Part shown: piece by piece, positions 1 to 9,100 of the stretch
How positions within the stretch are numbered: the first letter of the stretch is position 1
Layout of the letters: every line of letters begins with the position of its first letter
Source of the DNA: Bordetella parapertussis
GTDB lineage: Bacteria; Pseudomonadota; Gammaproteobacteria; Burkholderiales; Burkholderiaceae_B
Assembly: GCA_943331855.1 (NCBI GenBank)
Contig: CALQNE010000061.1
Coordinates: 1 to 14,002 of the forward strand
DNA length: 14,002 bases
Reading direction: 5' to 3'
Made by a program: the position numbers and the translations under genes
The notes under the pieces: model-generated
The model's input: the letters and a program-made list of their open reading frames with translations, nothing else
Told to the model about the DNA's origin: nothing
The model's database searches: none

Positions 1-601
1 AGCAAAGTTTGACGAGTCAATCGATATCGCCGTTCAGCTTGGCATTGATCCTAAAAAATCAGACCAGCTCGTTCGTGGTTCAGTTGTGTTGCCAGAAGGC
101 ACAGGCAAATCTGTACGTGTGGCTGTGTTTGCACAGGGCGATAAGGCCGAGCAAGCCAAAGCAGCAGGCGCAGACATTGTCGGCATGGAAGACCTTGCTG
201 AACAAATTAAAGGTGGTACCTTTAATTTTGACGTAGTCATTGCCTCTCCTGACACAATGCGTATTGTCGGTACCCTTGGTCAAATCCTCGGGCCACGCGG
301 CCTGATGCCAAACCCAAAAGTTGGCACAGTAACACCCGATGTCGCTCAGGCAGTAAAAAACGCTAAAGCCGGTCAGGTTCAATACCGCACCGACAAGGCT
401 GGCATTATTCATGCCACGATTGGCCGCGCCTCGTTTGGCGTCGAGCAATTGCGGTCAAACCTTGCAGCATTAGTTGACGCGTTAAACAAAGCGCGCCCAA
501 CAGCTTCAAAAGGTATTTATCTACGCAAGATTGCGGTGTCCTCCACGATGGGTGGCGGTGCGCGCGTAGAAGTTGGATCCTTGACAGCTACGGCGCAGTA
601 A
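1..601 (+). CDS. rplA: 50S ribosomal protein L1, 3' part (5' end outside window)
   Basis: L1 forms the mobile stalk beside the ribosomal E site and in many bacteria also represses translation of its own rplK-rplA mRNA. The first full codon is at base 2 and 199 residues are visible before the TAA at 599-601. The first visible residues ([20 protein letters not shown]) align with about residue 36 of E. coli L1, so about 33-35 codons lie to the left. The family signature [14 protein letters not shown] is present, as is the C-terminal segment [15 protein letters not shown]. The reading frame is open throughout. The gene leads directly into the L10 leader and rplJ, the usual rplKAJL order. A GTG at 86 is an internal valine codon, not a start. 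Identity is certain; only the N-terminus is missing. Confidence 0.98.
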   Translation, partial: AKFDESIDIAVQLGIDPKKSDQLVRGSVVLPEGTGKSVRVAVFAQGDKAEQAKAAGADIVGMEDLAEQIKGGTFNFDVVIASPDTMRIVGTLGQILGPRGLMPNPKVGTVTPDVAQAVKNAKAGQVQYRTDKAGIIHATIGRASFGVEQLRSNLAALVDALNKARPTASKGIYLRKIAVSSTMGGGARVEVGSLTATAQ

Positions 602-855
602 GCCGTCGTCAAGTTGTACAGACTTTGGGCCGTACTCAGACTTGTCTGAGTGCTGCTGTCAAAGACCGTTGGAGCAAAAGCTGTTGCGATGAAGTCATCT
701 TTGTCCAATAGCCCAAGCTTAATACTAGGATGTTTCTAGATCCAGCGCAGACGGCGTCCACGGAAGATTTCTTTTAAGAACTCGACCAGGTTCGCCGCAT
801 TCGGTTGATGCAAAGGGAATTTTTCCCCCGCATCTTTTGATGGAGTGTTCAAACC
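602..855 (+). ncRNA. L10 leader (rplJ mRNA 5' region) with kink-turn
   Basis: This gap matches the ribosomal protein L10 leader, the mRNA site that the L10-L7/L12 complex binds to repress its own synthesis. The key element is visible: CCGT (666-669) pairs with ACGG (751-754), and TGGA (670-673) pairs with TCCA (741-744). An unpaired GCGCAG (745-750) sits between the two helices on the 3' side. From memory the E. coli leader has the same architecture (CCGT/ACGG, a GCGTAG bulge, AGG/CCT) and a shared CTTAAT nearby, here at 718-723. Between the arms are small hairpins (674-677/684-687 and 725-728/736-739). Upstream there is a perfect 7-bp hairpin, ACTCAGA/TCTGAGT at 634-640/645-651. The assignment rests on position and this pattern; no covariance search was run. 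Confidence 0.82.
807..838 (+). terminator. Terminator-like hairpin (possible attenuator) before rplJ
   Basis: GATGC (807-811) pairs with GCATC (830-834), and inside it GGGAA (815-819) pairs with TTCCC (823-827) around a TTT loop. An AAA/CC internal loop separates the two helices. The outer stem is followed at once by TTTT (835-838), then by the rplJ Shine-Dalgarno GGAG (842-845). It could act as a transcription attenuator, or as a structure limiting ribosome access to rplJ. The T run is short, so complete termination seems unlikely. GATGC can alternatively pair through ATGC (808-811) with GCAT at 797-800. Function is inferred. Confidence 0.45.
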
Positions 856-1380
856 GTGAGTCTCAATCGTAAAGAGAAGGCAGTTGTAATCGAAGATGTT
901 ACGACGCAAGTCGCAGCAGCACAGTCGATTGTGGTTGCAGAGTACCGTGGTCTGGACGTCGCCTCTGTCACCGTACTGCGCAAAAATGCGCGTGCGTCGG
1001 ACGTGTATCTGCGAGTCTTGAAAAACTCGCTGGCACGCAAAGCAATTGTTGGTACGCCTTTCGAGGCGTTATCAGCAAAGCTGGTCGGCCCACTGATCTA
1101 TGCGATCAGTACCGATCCAGTTGCTGCTGCAAAAGTTCTTTCAGCCTTTGCGAAAGACAACGAGAAGCTTGCCATCAAAGCTGGGGCCTTGCCCAACAGC
1201 ATCCTTGATGTCAATGGTGTTAAGGCTCTGGCCACAATGCCATCACGCGACGAGTTGTTATCAAAACTGCTGGGCACGATGCAGGCGCCGATCGCGCAAT
1301 TTGTACGTACTCTCAACGAAGTTCCAACCAAGTTCGTGCGTGGCTTAGCCGCTGTGCGCGATCAAAAGCAAGCTGCGTAA
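856..1380 (+). CDS. rplJ: 50S ribosomal protein L10 (stalk base)
   Basis: L10 (174 aa) anchors L7/L12 dimers to 23S rRNA next to L11, forming the base of the stalk that recruits translation GTPases. The N-terminal part carries the usual RNA-binding domain pattern, with VVAEYRGL near residues 26-33 and [12 protein letters not shown] near residues 52-63. The C-terminal helix (about residues 143-170, including [17 protein letters not shown]) is the part that holds L7/L12 in the family. The start is GTG at 856, preceded by GGAG at 842-845 with a 10-base spacer; the protein then begins MSLNRKEKA as in relatives. It is slightly longer than the 165-residue E. coli protein, which is normal for Burkholderiales as I recall. 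It is expected to be co-repressed with rplL through the leader just upstream. Confidence 0.98.
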   Translation: MSLNRKEKAVVIEDVTTQVAAAQSIVVAEYRGLDVASVTVLRKNARASDVYLRVLKNSLARKAIVGTPFEALSAKLVGPLIYAISTDPVAAAKVLSAFAKDNEKLAIKAGALPNSILDVNGVKALATMPSRDELLSKLLGTMQAPIAQFVRTLNEVPTKFVRGLAAVRDQKQAA

Positions 1381-1456
1381 TTGGGCTGCTGAAACTTCAT
1401 TGAACGACAAGCGATACCAATCCCTGGCAAACTTTATTTAATCTGGAGTTCTACAA

Positions 1457-1834
1457 ATGGCTACTAAAGCTGAAATCCTCGACGCAATTTCTAGCATGAC
1501 TGTGCTTGAGTTGTCAGAGTTGATCAAAGAAATGGAAGAGAAGTTTGGTGTGTCTGCTGCTGCTGCTGCTGTTGCAGTTGCTGCACCAGCTGCTGGCGGT
1601 GCTGCTGCTGCTGCTGAAGAGCAGACAGAGTTCACTGTCCACCTGACAGAAATCGGCGCTAATAAAGTCAGCGTTATTAAGGCTGTTCGCGAAATCACTG
1701 GTCTGGGCTTGAAAGAAGCGAAAGACCTGGTTGATGGCGCACCAAAGCCAGTTAAAGAAGGCATTGCTAAAGCTGACGCTGAAGCAGCCAAGAAGAAGCT
1801 TGAAGAAGCTGGCGCTAAGGCCGAATTGAAGTAA
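1457..1834 (+). CDS. rplL: 50S ribosomal protein L7/L12 (stalk)
   Basis: L7/L12 (125 aa) is the multicopy stalk protein that recruits and stimulates EF-Tu, EF-G, IF2 and RF3. Residues 1 to about 31 are the dimerisation and L10-binding domain. Residues from about 33 to 54 are a flexible Ala/Gly/Pro/Val hinge. The remainder is the compact C-terminal domain, with the GTPase-contacting motif [20 protein letters not shown]. The start ATG at 1457 has GGAG at 1445-1448, 8 bases upstream. It follows rplJ after a 76-base gap in which I see no structure or promoter. The hinge is encoded by two in-frame runs of five GCT codons (1556-1570 and 1601-1615). The protein is a few residues longer than the 121 aa of E. 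coli, and the difference appears to lie in the hinge. Confidence 0.98.
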   Translation: MATKAEILDAISSMTVLELSELIKEMEEKFGVSAAAAAVAVAAPAAGGAAAAAEEQTEFTVHLTEIGANKVSVIKAVREITGLGLKEAKDLVDGAPKPVKEGIAKADAEAAKKKLEEAGAKAELK

Positions 1835-1849
1835 GGCCTGCTAGTAAAC

Positions 1850-1879
1850 GCCCGGGAAAGTTTAACTACCTTCCCGGGC
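1850..1879 (+). terminator. 9-bp GC-rich hairpin after rplL
   Basis: GCCCGGGAA (1850-1858) pairs perfectly with TTCCCGGGC (1871-1879) across a 12-base loop, starting 15 bases past the rplL stop. The 3' side is followed by ATTTGCGTCTT rather than a clean T run. It is therefore either a weak attenuator or a stabilising 3' structure for the rplJL part of the transcript. In E. coli the rplL-rpoB gap holds a partial terminator that lowers rpoBC expression relative to rplJL. This hairpin is in the right place for the same role, but that is inference. Confidence 0.5.
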
Positions 1880-1884
1880 ATTTG

Positions 1885-1968
1885 CGTCTTCAGAAAACCC
1901 CTCTAATCGTTGGGGTTGCCTCAAAAAAATGAGGTAGGTTCGATCAGTAGTCGGGTTTTCTGAAGTCG
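1885..1968 (+). promoter_or_regulatory. Long-range 13-bp stem domain in the rplL-rpoB gap
   Basis: CTTCAGAAAACCC (1888-1900) is perfectly complementary to GGGTTTTCTGAAG (1953-1965); a T-T mismatch and two further pairs (1885-1886 with 1967-1968) extend it. The enclosed 52 bases contain CCTCA/TGAGG (1919-1923/1930-1934) around an A6 loop. An alternative local helix, AACCCC/GGGGTT (1896-1901/1912-1917), uses bases of the closing stem, so the two folds exclude each other. In E. coli this gap carries an RNase III processing site; a perfect 13-bp helix here could serve the same purpose or act as a conformational switch. The pairing is seen directly, the role is inferred. Confidence 0.5.
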
Positions 1969-2002
1969 TTTGATGTACCTGAATTTTCTTTGTTTTACCC
2001 CG

Positions 2003-2022
2003 GGCCGTGGTTGACGGCCTTT
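2003..2022 (+). other. Small GC-rich hairpin upstream of rpoB
   Basis: GGCCGT (2003-2008) pairs with ACGGCC (2014-2019) around the loop GGTTG and is followed by TTT (2020-2022). It lies 13 bases upstream of the rpoB ribosome binding site. It resembles a weak terminator, but the T run is too short to call it one. It may instead influence rpoB translation or transcript stability. Confidence 0.35.
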
Positions 2023-2035
2023 GTAACCTCGAGTC

Positions 2036-2039
2036 GGAG
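2036..2039 (+). promoter_or_regulatory. Ribosome binding site deciding the rpoB start
   Basis: GGAG at 2036-2039 lies 5 bases before ATG at 2045. An in-frame GTG at 2039 overlaps the last base of this site and so cannot use it. The ATG gives the standard N-terminus [13 protein letters not shown], so 2045 is the start. Confidence 0.85.
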
Positions 2040-2044
2040 TGCTC

Positions 2045-5000
2045 ATGCCTTACTCGTTTACCGAAAAAAAGCGCATCCGTAAAAGCTTCGCCAAGCGTGA
2101 GGACGTTCAAGACGTTCCTTTTTTGCTTGCGACACAGCTTCAATCATACCTAACCTTTTTGCAAGCTGAGGTCACACCCTCTGCGCGCAACGAGCAAGGG
2201 TTGCAAGCGGCCTTTAGTTCAATTTTTCCGATCGTCAGCCATAACCATATGGCGCGACTCGAGTTCGTCAGCTACGGCTTAGGCGAACCCGTGTTTGACG
2301 TGAAAGAGTGTCAGTTACGTGGCCTCACTTATGCTTCACCATTGCGCGCCAAAGTGCGCCTGGTGTTGCTTGATCGTGAGATCTCGAAGCCGACCGTTAA
2401 AGAAGTTAAAGAGCAAGAAGTGTACATGGGCGAAATTCCGCTCATGACCAGCACAGGCTCTTTTGTCATCAACGGCACCGAGCGCGTCATCGTGTCTCAG
2501 TTGCACCGTTCGCCTGGCGTGTTTTTTGAACACGACCGTGGCAAAACGCATAGTTCGGGCAAGCTGTTGTTTTCAGCACGCGTGATTCCTTACCGCGGCT
2601 CGTGGCTTGATTTCGAATTCGATCCAAAAGACGTATTGTTTTTTAGAGTTGACCGTCGGCGCAAAATGCCCGTCACGATTCTGCTCAAAGCAATCGGTCT
2701 GTCGATTGAGGCAATCTTGTCGCAGTTCTTTGTGTTCGATCAATTCGAACTACAAAACGAAGGCGCAATGATGGAATTCATCGGCGATCGCTGGAAAGGC
2801 GAGATGGCGCGCTTTGATATTACGGATCGCAGCGGCAAAGTGCTTGTTGAAAAAGACAAGCGCGTCAATGCCAAGCATTTGCGTGATATTGCAGCGGCCA
2901 AGATTCAACGAATTTCGGTTCCTGAAGACTTCCTGATTGGGCGCGTTCTGGCAACTAATATCGTTGATGCTGATACCGGTGAGTTAATCGCTGCAGCTAA
3001 CGACGAGATCACCGAAGGTGTATTGAGTGCGCTTCGCATCGCGGGCGTAACCAATATCCAAACGCTTTATACCAACGATCTGGATTGCGGCCCTTACATT
3101 TCGCAAACCCTGCGTGTAGACGAGACGGCAGACCAAATGGCTGCACGCGTCGCGATCTATCGCATGATGCGCCCTGGCGAGCCACCAACTGAAGATGCAG
3201 TCGAGGCATTGTTCCAACGCTTGTTCTATAGCGAAGATACCTACGACTTGTCACGCGTTGGCCGTATGAAAGTCAACAGCCGTCTTGGCCGTGGTGATGA
3301 CATCACTGGTGCCATGACGCTGACTAACGACGACATTCTTAAAGCCATTCAAATCCTCGTTGAATTGCGTAACGGTCGCGGCCAGATCGATGACATTGAT
3401 CACTTAGGTAATCGCCGTGTTCGTTGTGTGGGTGAGCTTGCAGAGAATCAATTCCGTGCTGGTTTAGTACGTGTTGAGCGCGCAGTAAAAGAGCGCTTGG
3501 GTCAAGCCGAAACTGAAAACTTGATGCCGCATGATTTGATCAACTCCAAGCCTATTTCGGCAGCGATCAAAGAGTTCTTCGGCTCAAGCCAATTATCGCA
3601 ATTTATGGATCAAACCAATCCTCTTTCTGAGATCACGCACAAGCGTCGCGTCTCTGCATTAGGACCTGGCGGCTTGACCCGTGAACGTGCAGGCTTTGAA
3701 GTTCGCGACGTGCATCCAACGCATTACGGTCGAGTTTGTCCAATCGAAACGCCTGAGGGCCCGAACATCGGCCTGATTAATTCGATGGCGCTTTATGCGC
3801 GTTTGAACGAATACGGCTTTCTTGAAACGCCTTACCGCAAGGCTGAGAATGGCGCGGTGACCGATCAGATCGAGTATTTGTCTGCGATTGCTGAAGGCAC
3901 GTACATCATTGCTCAGGCAAATGCCGAGCTTAGCGAAACGGGTAAGTTTACCGATGACCTCGTTGCATGCCGTCAAGCGGGCGAAACCCTGCTGACTGCA
4001 CCTGCAAATGTGCATTACATGGATGTGGCTCCATCGCAGATCGTGTCGGTTGCAGCGTCGTTGATTCCGTTTCTTGAGCACGACGATGCAAACCGTGCCT
4101 TGATGGGCGCCAACATGCAACGACAAGCAGTGCCTTGCTTGCGCCCTGAGAAATCAGTGGTGGGTACAGGTATCGAGCGAACCGTTGCTGTTGACTCGGG
4201 TACAACCGTACAAGCATTGCGTGGCGGCATTGTCGACCACGTTGATGCAGACCGTATTGTGATTCGTGTAAACGATGAAGAAAACGTTGCGGGTGAAGTC
4301 GGTGTTGATATTTACAACCTGATTAAGTACACACGTTCAAACCAAAATACCAACATCAATCAACGCCCAATCGTGCGTCGCGGTGATCGCGTCGTCACGG
4401 GTGACGTATTGGCGGATGGTGCGTCGACCGACTTAGGTGAATTGGCGCTTGGTCAGAATATGCTGATCGCCTTTATGCCCTGGAATGGTTACAACTTCGA
4501 AGACTCGATTTTGATTTCTGAGAAGGTTGTTGCAGATGATCGTTACACTTCGATTCATATCGAAGAACTCACGGTTGTTGCACGCGATACCAAACTTGGC
4601 CCAGAAGAGATTACGCGCGACATTAGCAATTTGGCTGAAACCCAACTGAACCGTCTGGATGAGTCTGGAATCGTTCATATTGGTGCAGAAGTCCGTGCCG
4701 ATGACGTGTTGGTAGGCAAAGTCACACCGAAAGGCGAAACACAATTGACGCCAGAAGAAAAATTGCTTCGTGCAATTTTTGGTGAAAAAGCTTCTGACGT
4801 TAAAGACACTTCGCTACGCGTCCCCTCGGGCATGATCGGCACAGTGATTGACGTTCAGGTCTTTACACGCGAAGGCATCGTGCGCGACAAGCGTGCACAA
4901 GCCATTATTGATGATGAGCTGCGTCGTTATCGCCAAGACTTGAATGACCAGTTGCGTATTGTTGAAAATGACACGTTTGACCGTATCGAAAAGATGCTGG

Positions 5001-6157
5001 TTAAAAAGATCGTCAACGGTGGTCCACGCAAGCTTGCTAAAGGCGCAGTCATAACCAAAGAGTATTTGGTTGACCTCGATCGCTGGCAGTGGTTTGACAT
5101 TCGCCTTGCGGATGAAAACCATGCTGTCGTGCTTGAGCAAGCCAAAGAGTCTCTTGAGCAAAAGCGCCATCAGTTTGATTTGGCCTTTGAAGAAAAGCGT
5201 AAGAAGCTGACCCAAGGTGATGAGTTGCCTCCTGGCGTACTCAAAATGATCAAGGTCTACCTCGCTGTTAAACGTCGTCTGCAACCAGGCGACAAGATGG
5301 CAGGTCGTCATGGCAACAAGGGTGTTGTTTCACGTATTACGCCAGTCGAAGATATGCCACACATGGCAGACGGTACGCCGGCTGACATCGTGTTGAATCC
5401 TTTGGGCGTGCCTTCACGGATGAACGTGGGCCAAGTGCTTGAAGTTCATTTGGGCTGGGCTGCAAAAGGCTTGGGTCATCGCATCGGTGATATGTTGAAA
5501 GATCAACAAAAAGTCGAAGTTAAAAAGCTTCGTACTTATCTTGATCAGGTTTACAACAGCACAGGCACAGGCGCTCGCATCGAAGAATTGTCTGACGACG
5601 AAGTGATTGAGCTTGCTCAAAACCTCAAAAACGGTGTGCCATTTGCAACGCCGGTGTTTGACGGTGCAACCGAGCAAGAAATCACGAACATGCTTGAACT
5701 CGCTTATCCTGATGACGTTGCAAAGCGTATGGGCCTGACCGAGTCACGCACACAAGCGTGGCTGTACGATGGCCGCACGGGCGAACAATTCGAACGCCCA
5801 GTGACTGTCGGTTACATGCACTATCTCAAGTTGCACCATTTGGTCGACGACAAGATGCATGCACGTTCGACCGGACCATACTCGCTTGTGACGCAACAGC
5901 CACTCGGCGGTAAAGCGCAGTTTGGTGGTCAGCGTTTTGGTGAGATGGAAGTCTGGGCACTTGAAGCATACGGCGCGTCGTACACGTTGCAAGAAATGTT
6001 GACGGTTAAATCCGATGACATCGTGGGCCGTACCAAGGTATACGAAAACATTGTCAAGGGTGATCACACGATCGATGCAGGCATGCCTGAGTCGTTCAAT
6101 GTGCTCGTCAAGGAAATTCGTTCCTTGGCGCTTGACATGGATCTGGAGCGTAAATAA
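2045..6157 (+). CDS. rpoB: RNA polymerase beta subunit
   Basis: RpoB (1370 aa) is the beta subunit of the core RNA polymerase and forms half of the active-site cleft. Visible family motifs include the rifampicin-pocket segment [11 protein letters not shown] followed by [11 protein letters not shown] (residues 513-535). Asp522, His532 and Ser537 there are the sensitive-type residues, equal to E. coli 516, 526 and 531; position 524 is Thr where E. coli has Asn. Further on are [16 protein letters not shown], the active-site segment [12 protein letters not shown] and [17 protein letters not shown]. The C-terminus ([17 protein letters not shown]) provides the segment that interlocks with beta'. 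It is 28 residues longer than the E. coli protein and matches the usual Burkholderiales length. The stop TAA overlaps the rpoC start by one base (TAATG), favouring coupled translation and equal subunit output. No frameshift or internal stop. Confidence 0.99.
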   Translation: MPYSFTEKKRIRKSFAKREDVQDVPFLLATQLQSYLTFLQAEVTPSARNEQGLQAAFSSIFPIVSHNHMARLEFVSYGLGEPVFDVKECQLRGLTYASPLRAKVRLVLLDREISKPTVKEVKEQEVYMGEIPLMTSTGSFVINGTERVIVSQLHRSPGVFFEHDRGKTHSSGKLLFSARVIPYRGSWLDFEFDPKDVLFFRVDRRRKMPVTILLKAIGLSIEAILSQFFVFDQFELQNEGAMMEFIGDRWKGEMARFDITDRSGKVLVEKDKRVNAKHLRDIAAAKIQRISVPEDFLIGRVLATNIVDADTGELIAAANDEITEGVLSALRIAGVTNIQTLYTNDLDCGPYISQTLRVDETADQMAARVAIYRMMRPGEPPTEDAVEALFQRLFYSEDTYDLSRVGRMKVNSRLGRGDDITGAMTLTNDDILKAIQILVELRNGRGQIDDIDHLGNRRVRCVGELAENQFRAGLVRVERAVKERLGQAETENLMPHDLINSKPISAAIKEFFGSSQLSQFMDQTNPLSEITHKRRVSALGPGGLTRERAGFEVRDVHPTHYGRVCPIETPEGPNIGLINSMALYARLNEYGFLETPYRKAENGAVTDQIEYLSAIAEGTYIIAQANAELSETGKFTDDLVACRQAGETLLTAPANVHYMDVAPSQIVSVAASLIPFLEHDDANRALMGANMQRQAVPCLRPEKSVVGTGIERTVAVDSGTTVQALRGGIVDHVDADRIVIRVNDEENVAGEVGVDIYNLIKYTRSNQNTNINQRPIVRRGDRVVTGDVLADGASTDLGELALGQNMLIAFMPWNGYNFEDSILISEKVVADDRYTSIHIEELTVVARDTKLGPEEITRDISNLAETQLNRLDESGIVHIGAEVRADDVLVGKVTPKGETQLTPEEKLLRAIFGEKASDVKDTSLRVPSGMIGTVIDVQVFTREGIVRDKRAQAIIDDELRRYRQDLNDQLRIVENDTFDRIEKMLVKKIVNGGPRKLAKGAVITKEYLVDLDRWQWFDIRLADENHAVVLEQAKESLEQKRHQFDLAFEEKRKKLTQGDELPPGVLKMIKVYLAVKRRLQPGDKMAGRHGNKGVVSRITPVEDMPHMADGTPADIVLNPLGVPSRMNVGQVLEVHLGWAAKGLGHRIGDMLKDQQKVEVKKLRTYLDQVYNSTGTGARIEELSDDEVIELAQNLKNGVPFATPVFDGATEQEITNMLELAYPDDVAKRMGLTESRTQAWLYDGRTGEQFERPVTVGYMHYLKLHHLVDDKMHARSTGPYSLVTQQPLGGKAQFGGQRFGEMEVWALEAYGASYTLQEMLTVKSDDIVGRTKVYENIVKGDHTIDAGMPESFNVLVKEIRSLALDMDLERK

Positions 6158-9100
6158 TGAAAGCGCTACTCGACCTTTTTAAACAGGTTTCGCAAGACGA
6201 ACAGTTCGATGCCATCAAAATTGGTATCGCTTCTCCTGAAAAGATCCGTTCGTGGTCTTATGGTGAAGTACGCAAACCCGAGACCATCAACTACCGCACG
6301 TTTAAACCCGAGCGCGATGGTTTGTTTTGTTCAAAAATCTTTGGCCCAATCAAAGATTATGAGTGCTTATGCGGCAAATACAAACGCCTCAAGCATCGTG
6401 GAGTGATCTGCGAGAAGTGCGGCGTTGAGGTCACCGTGGCGAAAGTGCGTCGTGAACGCATGGGCCATATTGAGCTTGCCAGCCCGGTTGCACATATCTG
6501 GTTCTTGAAGAGCTTGCCATCCCGGTTGGGCATGGTGCTCGATATGACCTTGCGTGATATTGAACGCGTTCTGTACTTTGAAGCATGGTGCGTCATTGAA
6601 GCAGGCATGACTCCGCTCAAGCGCGGTCAAATCATGTCTGACGACGACTTCATCGCGAAAACAGAAGAGTATGGCGATGACTTCCGTGCCTTGATGGGTG
6701 CTGAAGCGGTTCGCGAACTGTTGCGTACGATTGATATCGATCGCGAAGTTGAAACACTGCGTGCTGAACTGATTGCGACCTCGTCTGAAGCCAAGATCAA
6801 GAAGATTTCAAAGCGTTTAAAAGTGCTTGAAGGCTTCCAAAAATCTGGCATCAAGGCCGAATGGATGGTCATGGAAGTGCTGCCCGTGTTGCCACCAGAC
6901 CTGCGTCCGTTGGTACCGCTTGATGGTGGGCGCTTTGCAACTTCAGATTTGAATGATCTGTACCGCCGCGTCATTAACCGTAACAATCGTCTGAAGCGCT
7001 TGCTCGAACTCAAAGCGCCAGAGATTATTTTGCGTAATGAAAAGCGGATGCTGCAAGAGTCGGTTGACTCACTGCTTGACAACGGACGTCGCGGTAAAGC
7101 GATGACGGGCGCGAACAAGCGTCAACTGAAGTCGCTCGCTGACATGATCAAAGGCAAGAGCGGTCGTTTCCGCCAAAACTTGCTTGGTAAGCGTGTTGAC
7201 TATTCGGGTCGCTCGGTCATTGTGGTCGGACCAACCCTCAAACTGCATCAGTGCGGTTTGCCTAAATTGATGGCACTCGAACTGTTCAAGCCATTCATTT
7301 TTAATCGCTTAGAAATGATGGGCCTGGCCACTACGATCAAGGCGGCTAAAAAGCTTGTTGAAAGCCAAGAGCCAGTTGTCTGGGACATTCTCGAAGATGT
7401 GATTCGCGAACATCCTGTGATGCTCAATCGCGCACCAACGCTGCATCGCTTGGGTATTCAAGCGTTTGAGCCAATCCTGATTGAAGGCAAAGCCATTCAG
7501 CTGCATCCGCTGGTTTGCGCCGCGTTTAACGCCGACTTTGACGGCGACCAGATGGCTGTTCACGTGCCCCTGTCGCTCGAGGCACAAGTTGAAGCGCGCA
7601 CGTTGATGCTGGCTTCAAACAACGTGTTGTTCCCCGCAAACGGCGAACCCTCGATTGTTCCTTCACAGGATATCGTGTTGGGTCTGTATTACGCCACGCG
7701 CGAGCGCACCAACGGCAAGGGCGAAGGCATGTTCCTGGCCGACGTTGCTGAAGTGTATCGTGCGTACGACAACCGCGAAGTCACCTTGCAAACGCGTATT
7801 ACGGTGCGCCTGCCTGAGTGGACGCGTGAAGGCAAAGAAGATTGGGTCGAGGGCGTTCAGCGTGTTGAGACCACAGTCGGTCGTGCAATGCTGTCAGAAA
7901 TTCTGCCACGCGGCCTGCCTTTCTCTGTGTTGAATCGTGCACTTAAAAAGAAAGAAATTTCACGTTTGATTAACCAGTCGTTCCGTCGCTGTGGTTTACG
8001 CGACACCGTAATTTTTGCCGACAAGTTGATGCAAGCAGGTTTCCGCTTGGCAACACGTGGTGGCATTTCGATTGCGATGGGCGATATGTTGATCCCCGCT
8101 GCTAAGGTCGAGATCTTGGCTGAGGCAACGCGCGAAGTGAAAGAAATCGACAAGCAATATTCGTCGGGTCTCGTAACTTCGCAAGAGCGCTATAACAACG
8201 TTGTGGATATTTGGGGCAAGGCGGGTGACAAAGTGGGTAAAGCCATGATGGAACAGCTTGCTACTGAACCGGTTGTCGATCGTCACGGCGAGAAGGTTCG
8301 TCAAGAGTCGTTCAACTCAATCTACATGATGGCTGACTCAGGTGCGCGTGGTTCTGCTGCACAGATTCGTCAGTTGGCAGGTATGCGTGGTTTGATGGCC
8401 AAGCCTGACGGCTCGATTATCGAAACGCCGATTACCGCGAACTTCCGTGAAGGCCTAAACGTATTGCAGTACTTCATCTCAACCCACGGCGCTCGTAAAG
8501 GCTTGGCTGATACGGCACTGAAAACGGCAAACTCCGGTTACTTGACGCGTCGTCTCGTTGACGTGACACAAGACTTGGTCATTACCATCAGTGATTGCGG
8601 AACCACCGCGGGCTACACAATGAAGGCGTTGGTCGAGGGTGGTGAAGTCATCGAACCTTTGCGCGAGCGTATCTTGGGTCGTGTTGCGGCCGTGGATATT
8701 GTGAATCCTGACACGCAAGAGACGGCCATTCATCAAGGCACCTTGCTCGATGAAGACCTCGTTGACTATATCGATAAGCTTGGCGTGGACGAAGTTCGTG
8801 TCCGGACACCACTGACCTGCGAAACACGTCATGGTCTGTGCGCACATTGCTATGGTCGTGACTTAGGTCGTGGCTATCTGGTCAACGTCGGCGAAGCTGT
8901 CGGTGTGATCGCGGCGCAGTCAATCGGCGAGCCTGGCACACAGTTGACCATGCGTACCTTCCACATTGGTGGTGCAGCATCGCGCTCGGCCATGGCCAGC
9001 GGTGTTGAAACCAAATCAAATGGTGTCGTGCGTTTTGCAAGCACCATGCGTTATGTCACCAACCCGAAAAAAGAACGCATCGCAATTTCGCGTTCGGGCG

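Noticed and set aside
581..609. Perfect TTGACA at the end of rplA as a promoter for rplJ
   Set aside because: No acceptable -10 sequence lies 15-19 bases downstream (the bases there are GCCGTCGTC), and the hexamer is part of the rplA coding sequence.
1438..1881. 147-codon open frame on the - strand opposite rplL, rich in Ala and Ser
   Set aside because: It mirrors the GCT-rich hinge and biased codons of rplL, has no recognisable domain, and lies entirely antisense to a certain gene.
1970..1998. Possible promoter for rpoB (TTGATG, 17 bases, TTTTAC)
   Set aside because: Only four and three matches to consensus; expected often by chance in an AT-rich gap.
2039..2044. GTG at 2039 as an alternative rpoB start
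   Set aside because: It overlaps the Shine-Dalgarno GGAG; ATG at 2045 has proper spacing and gives the family N-terminus.
4814..5311. 165-codon open frame on the - strand inside rpoB
   Set aside because: Antisense shadow of rpoB with no family resemblance. The same applies to the other - strand frames inside rpoB, rpoC and fusA, such as 6627-7118 and 12621-13073.
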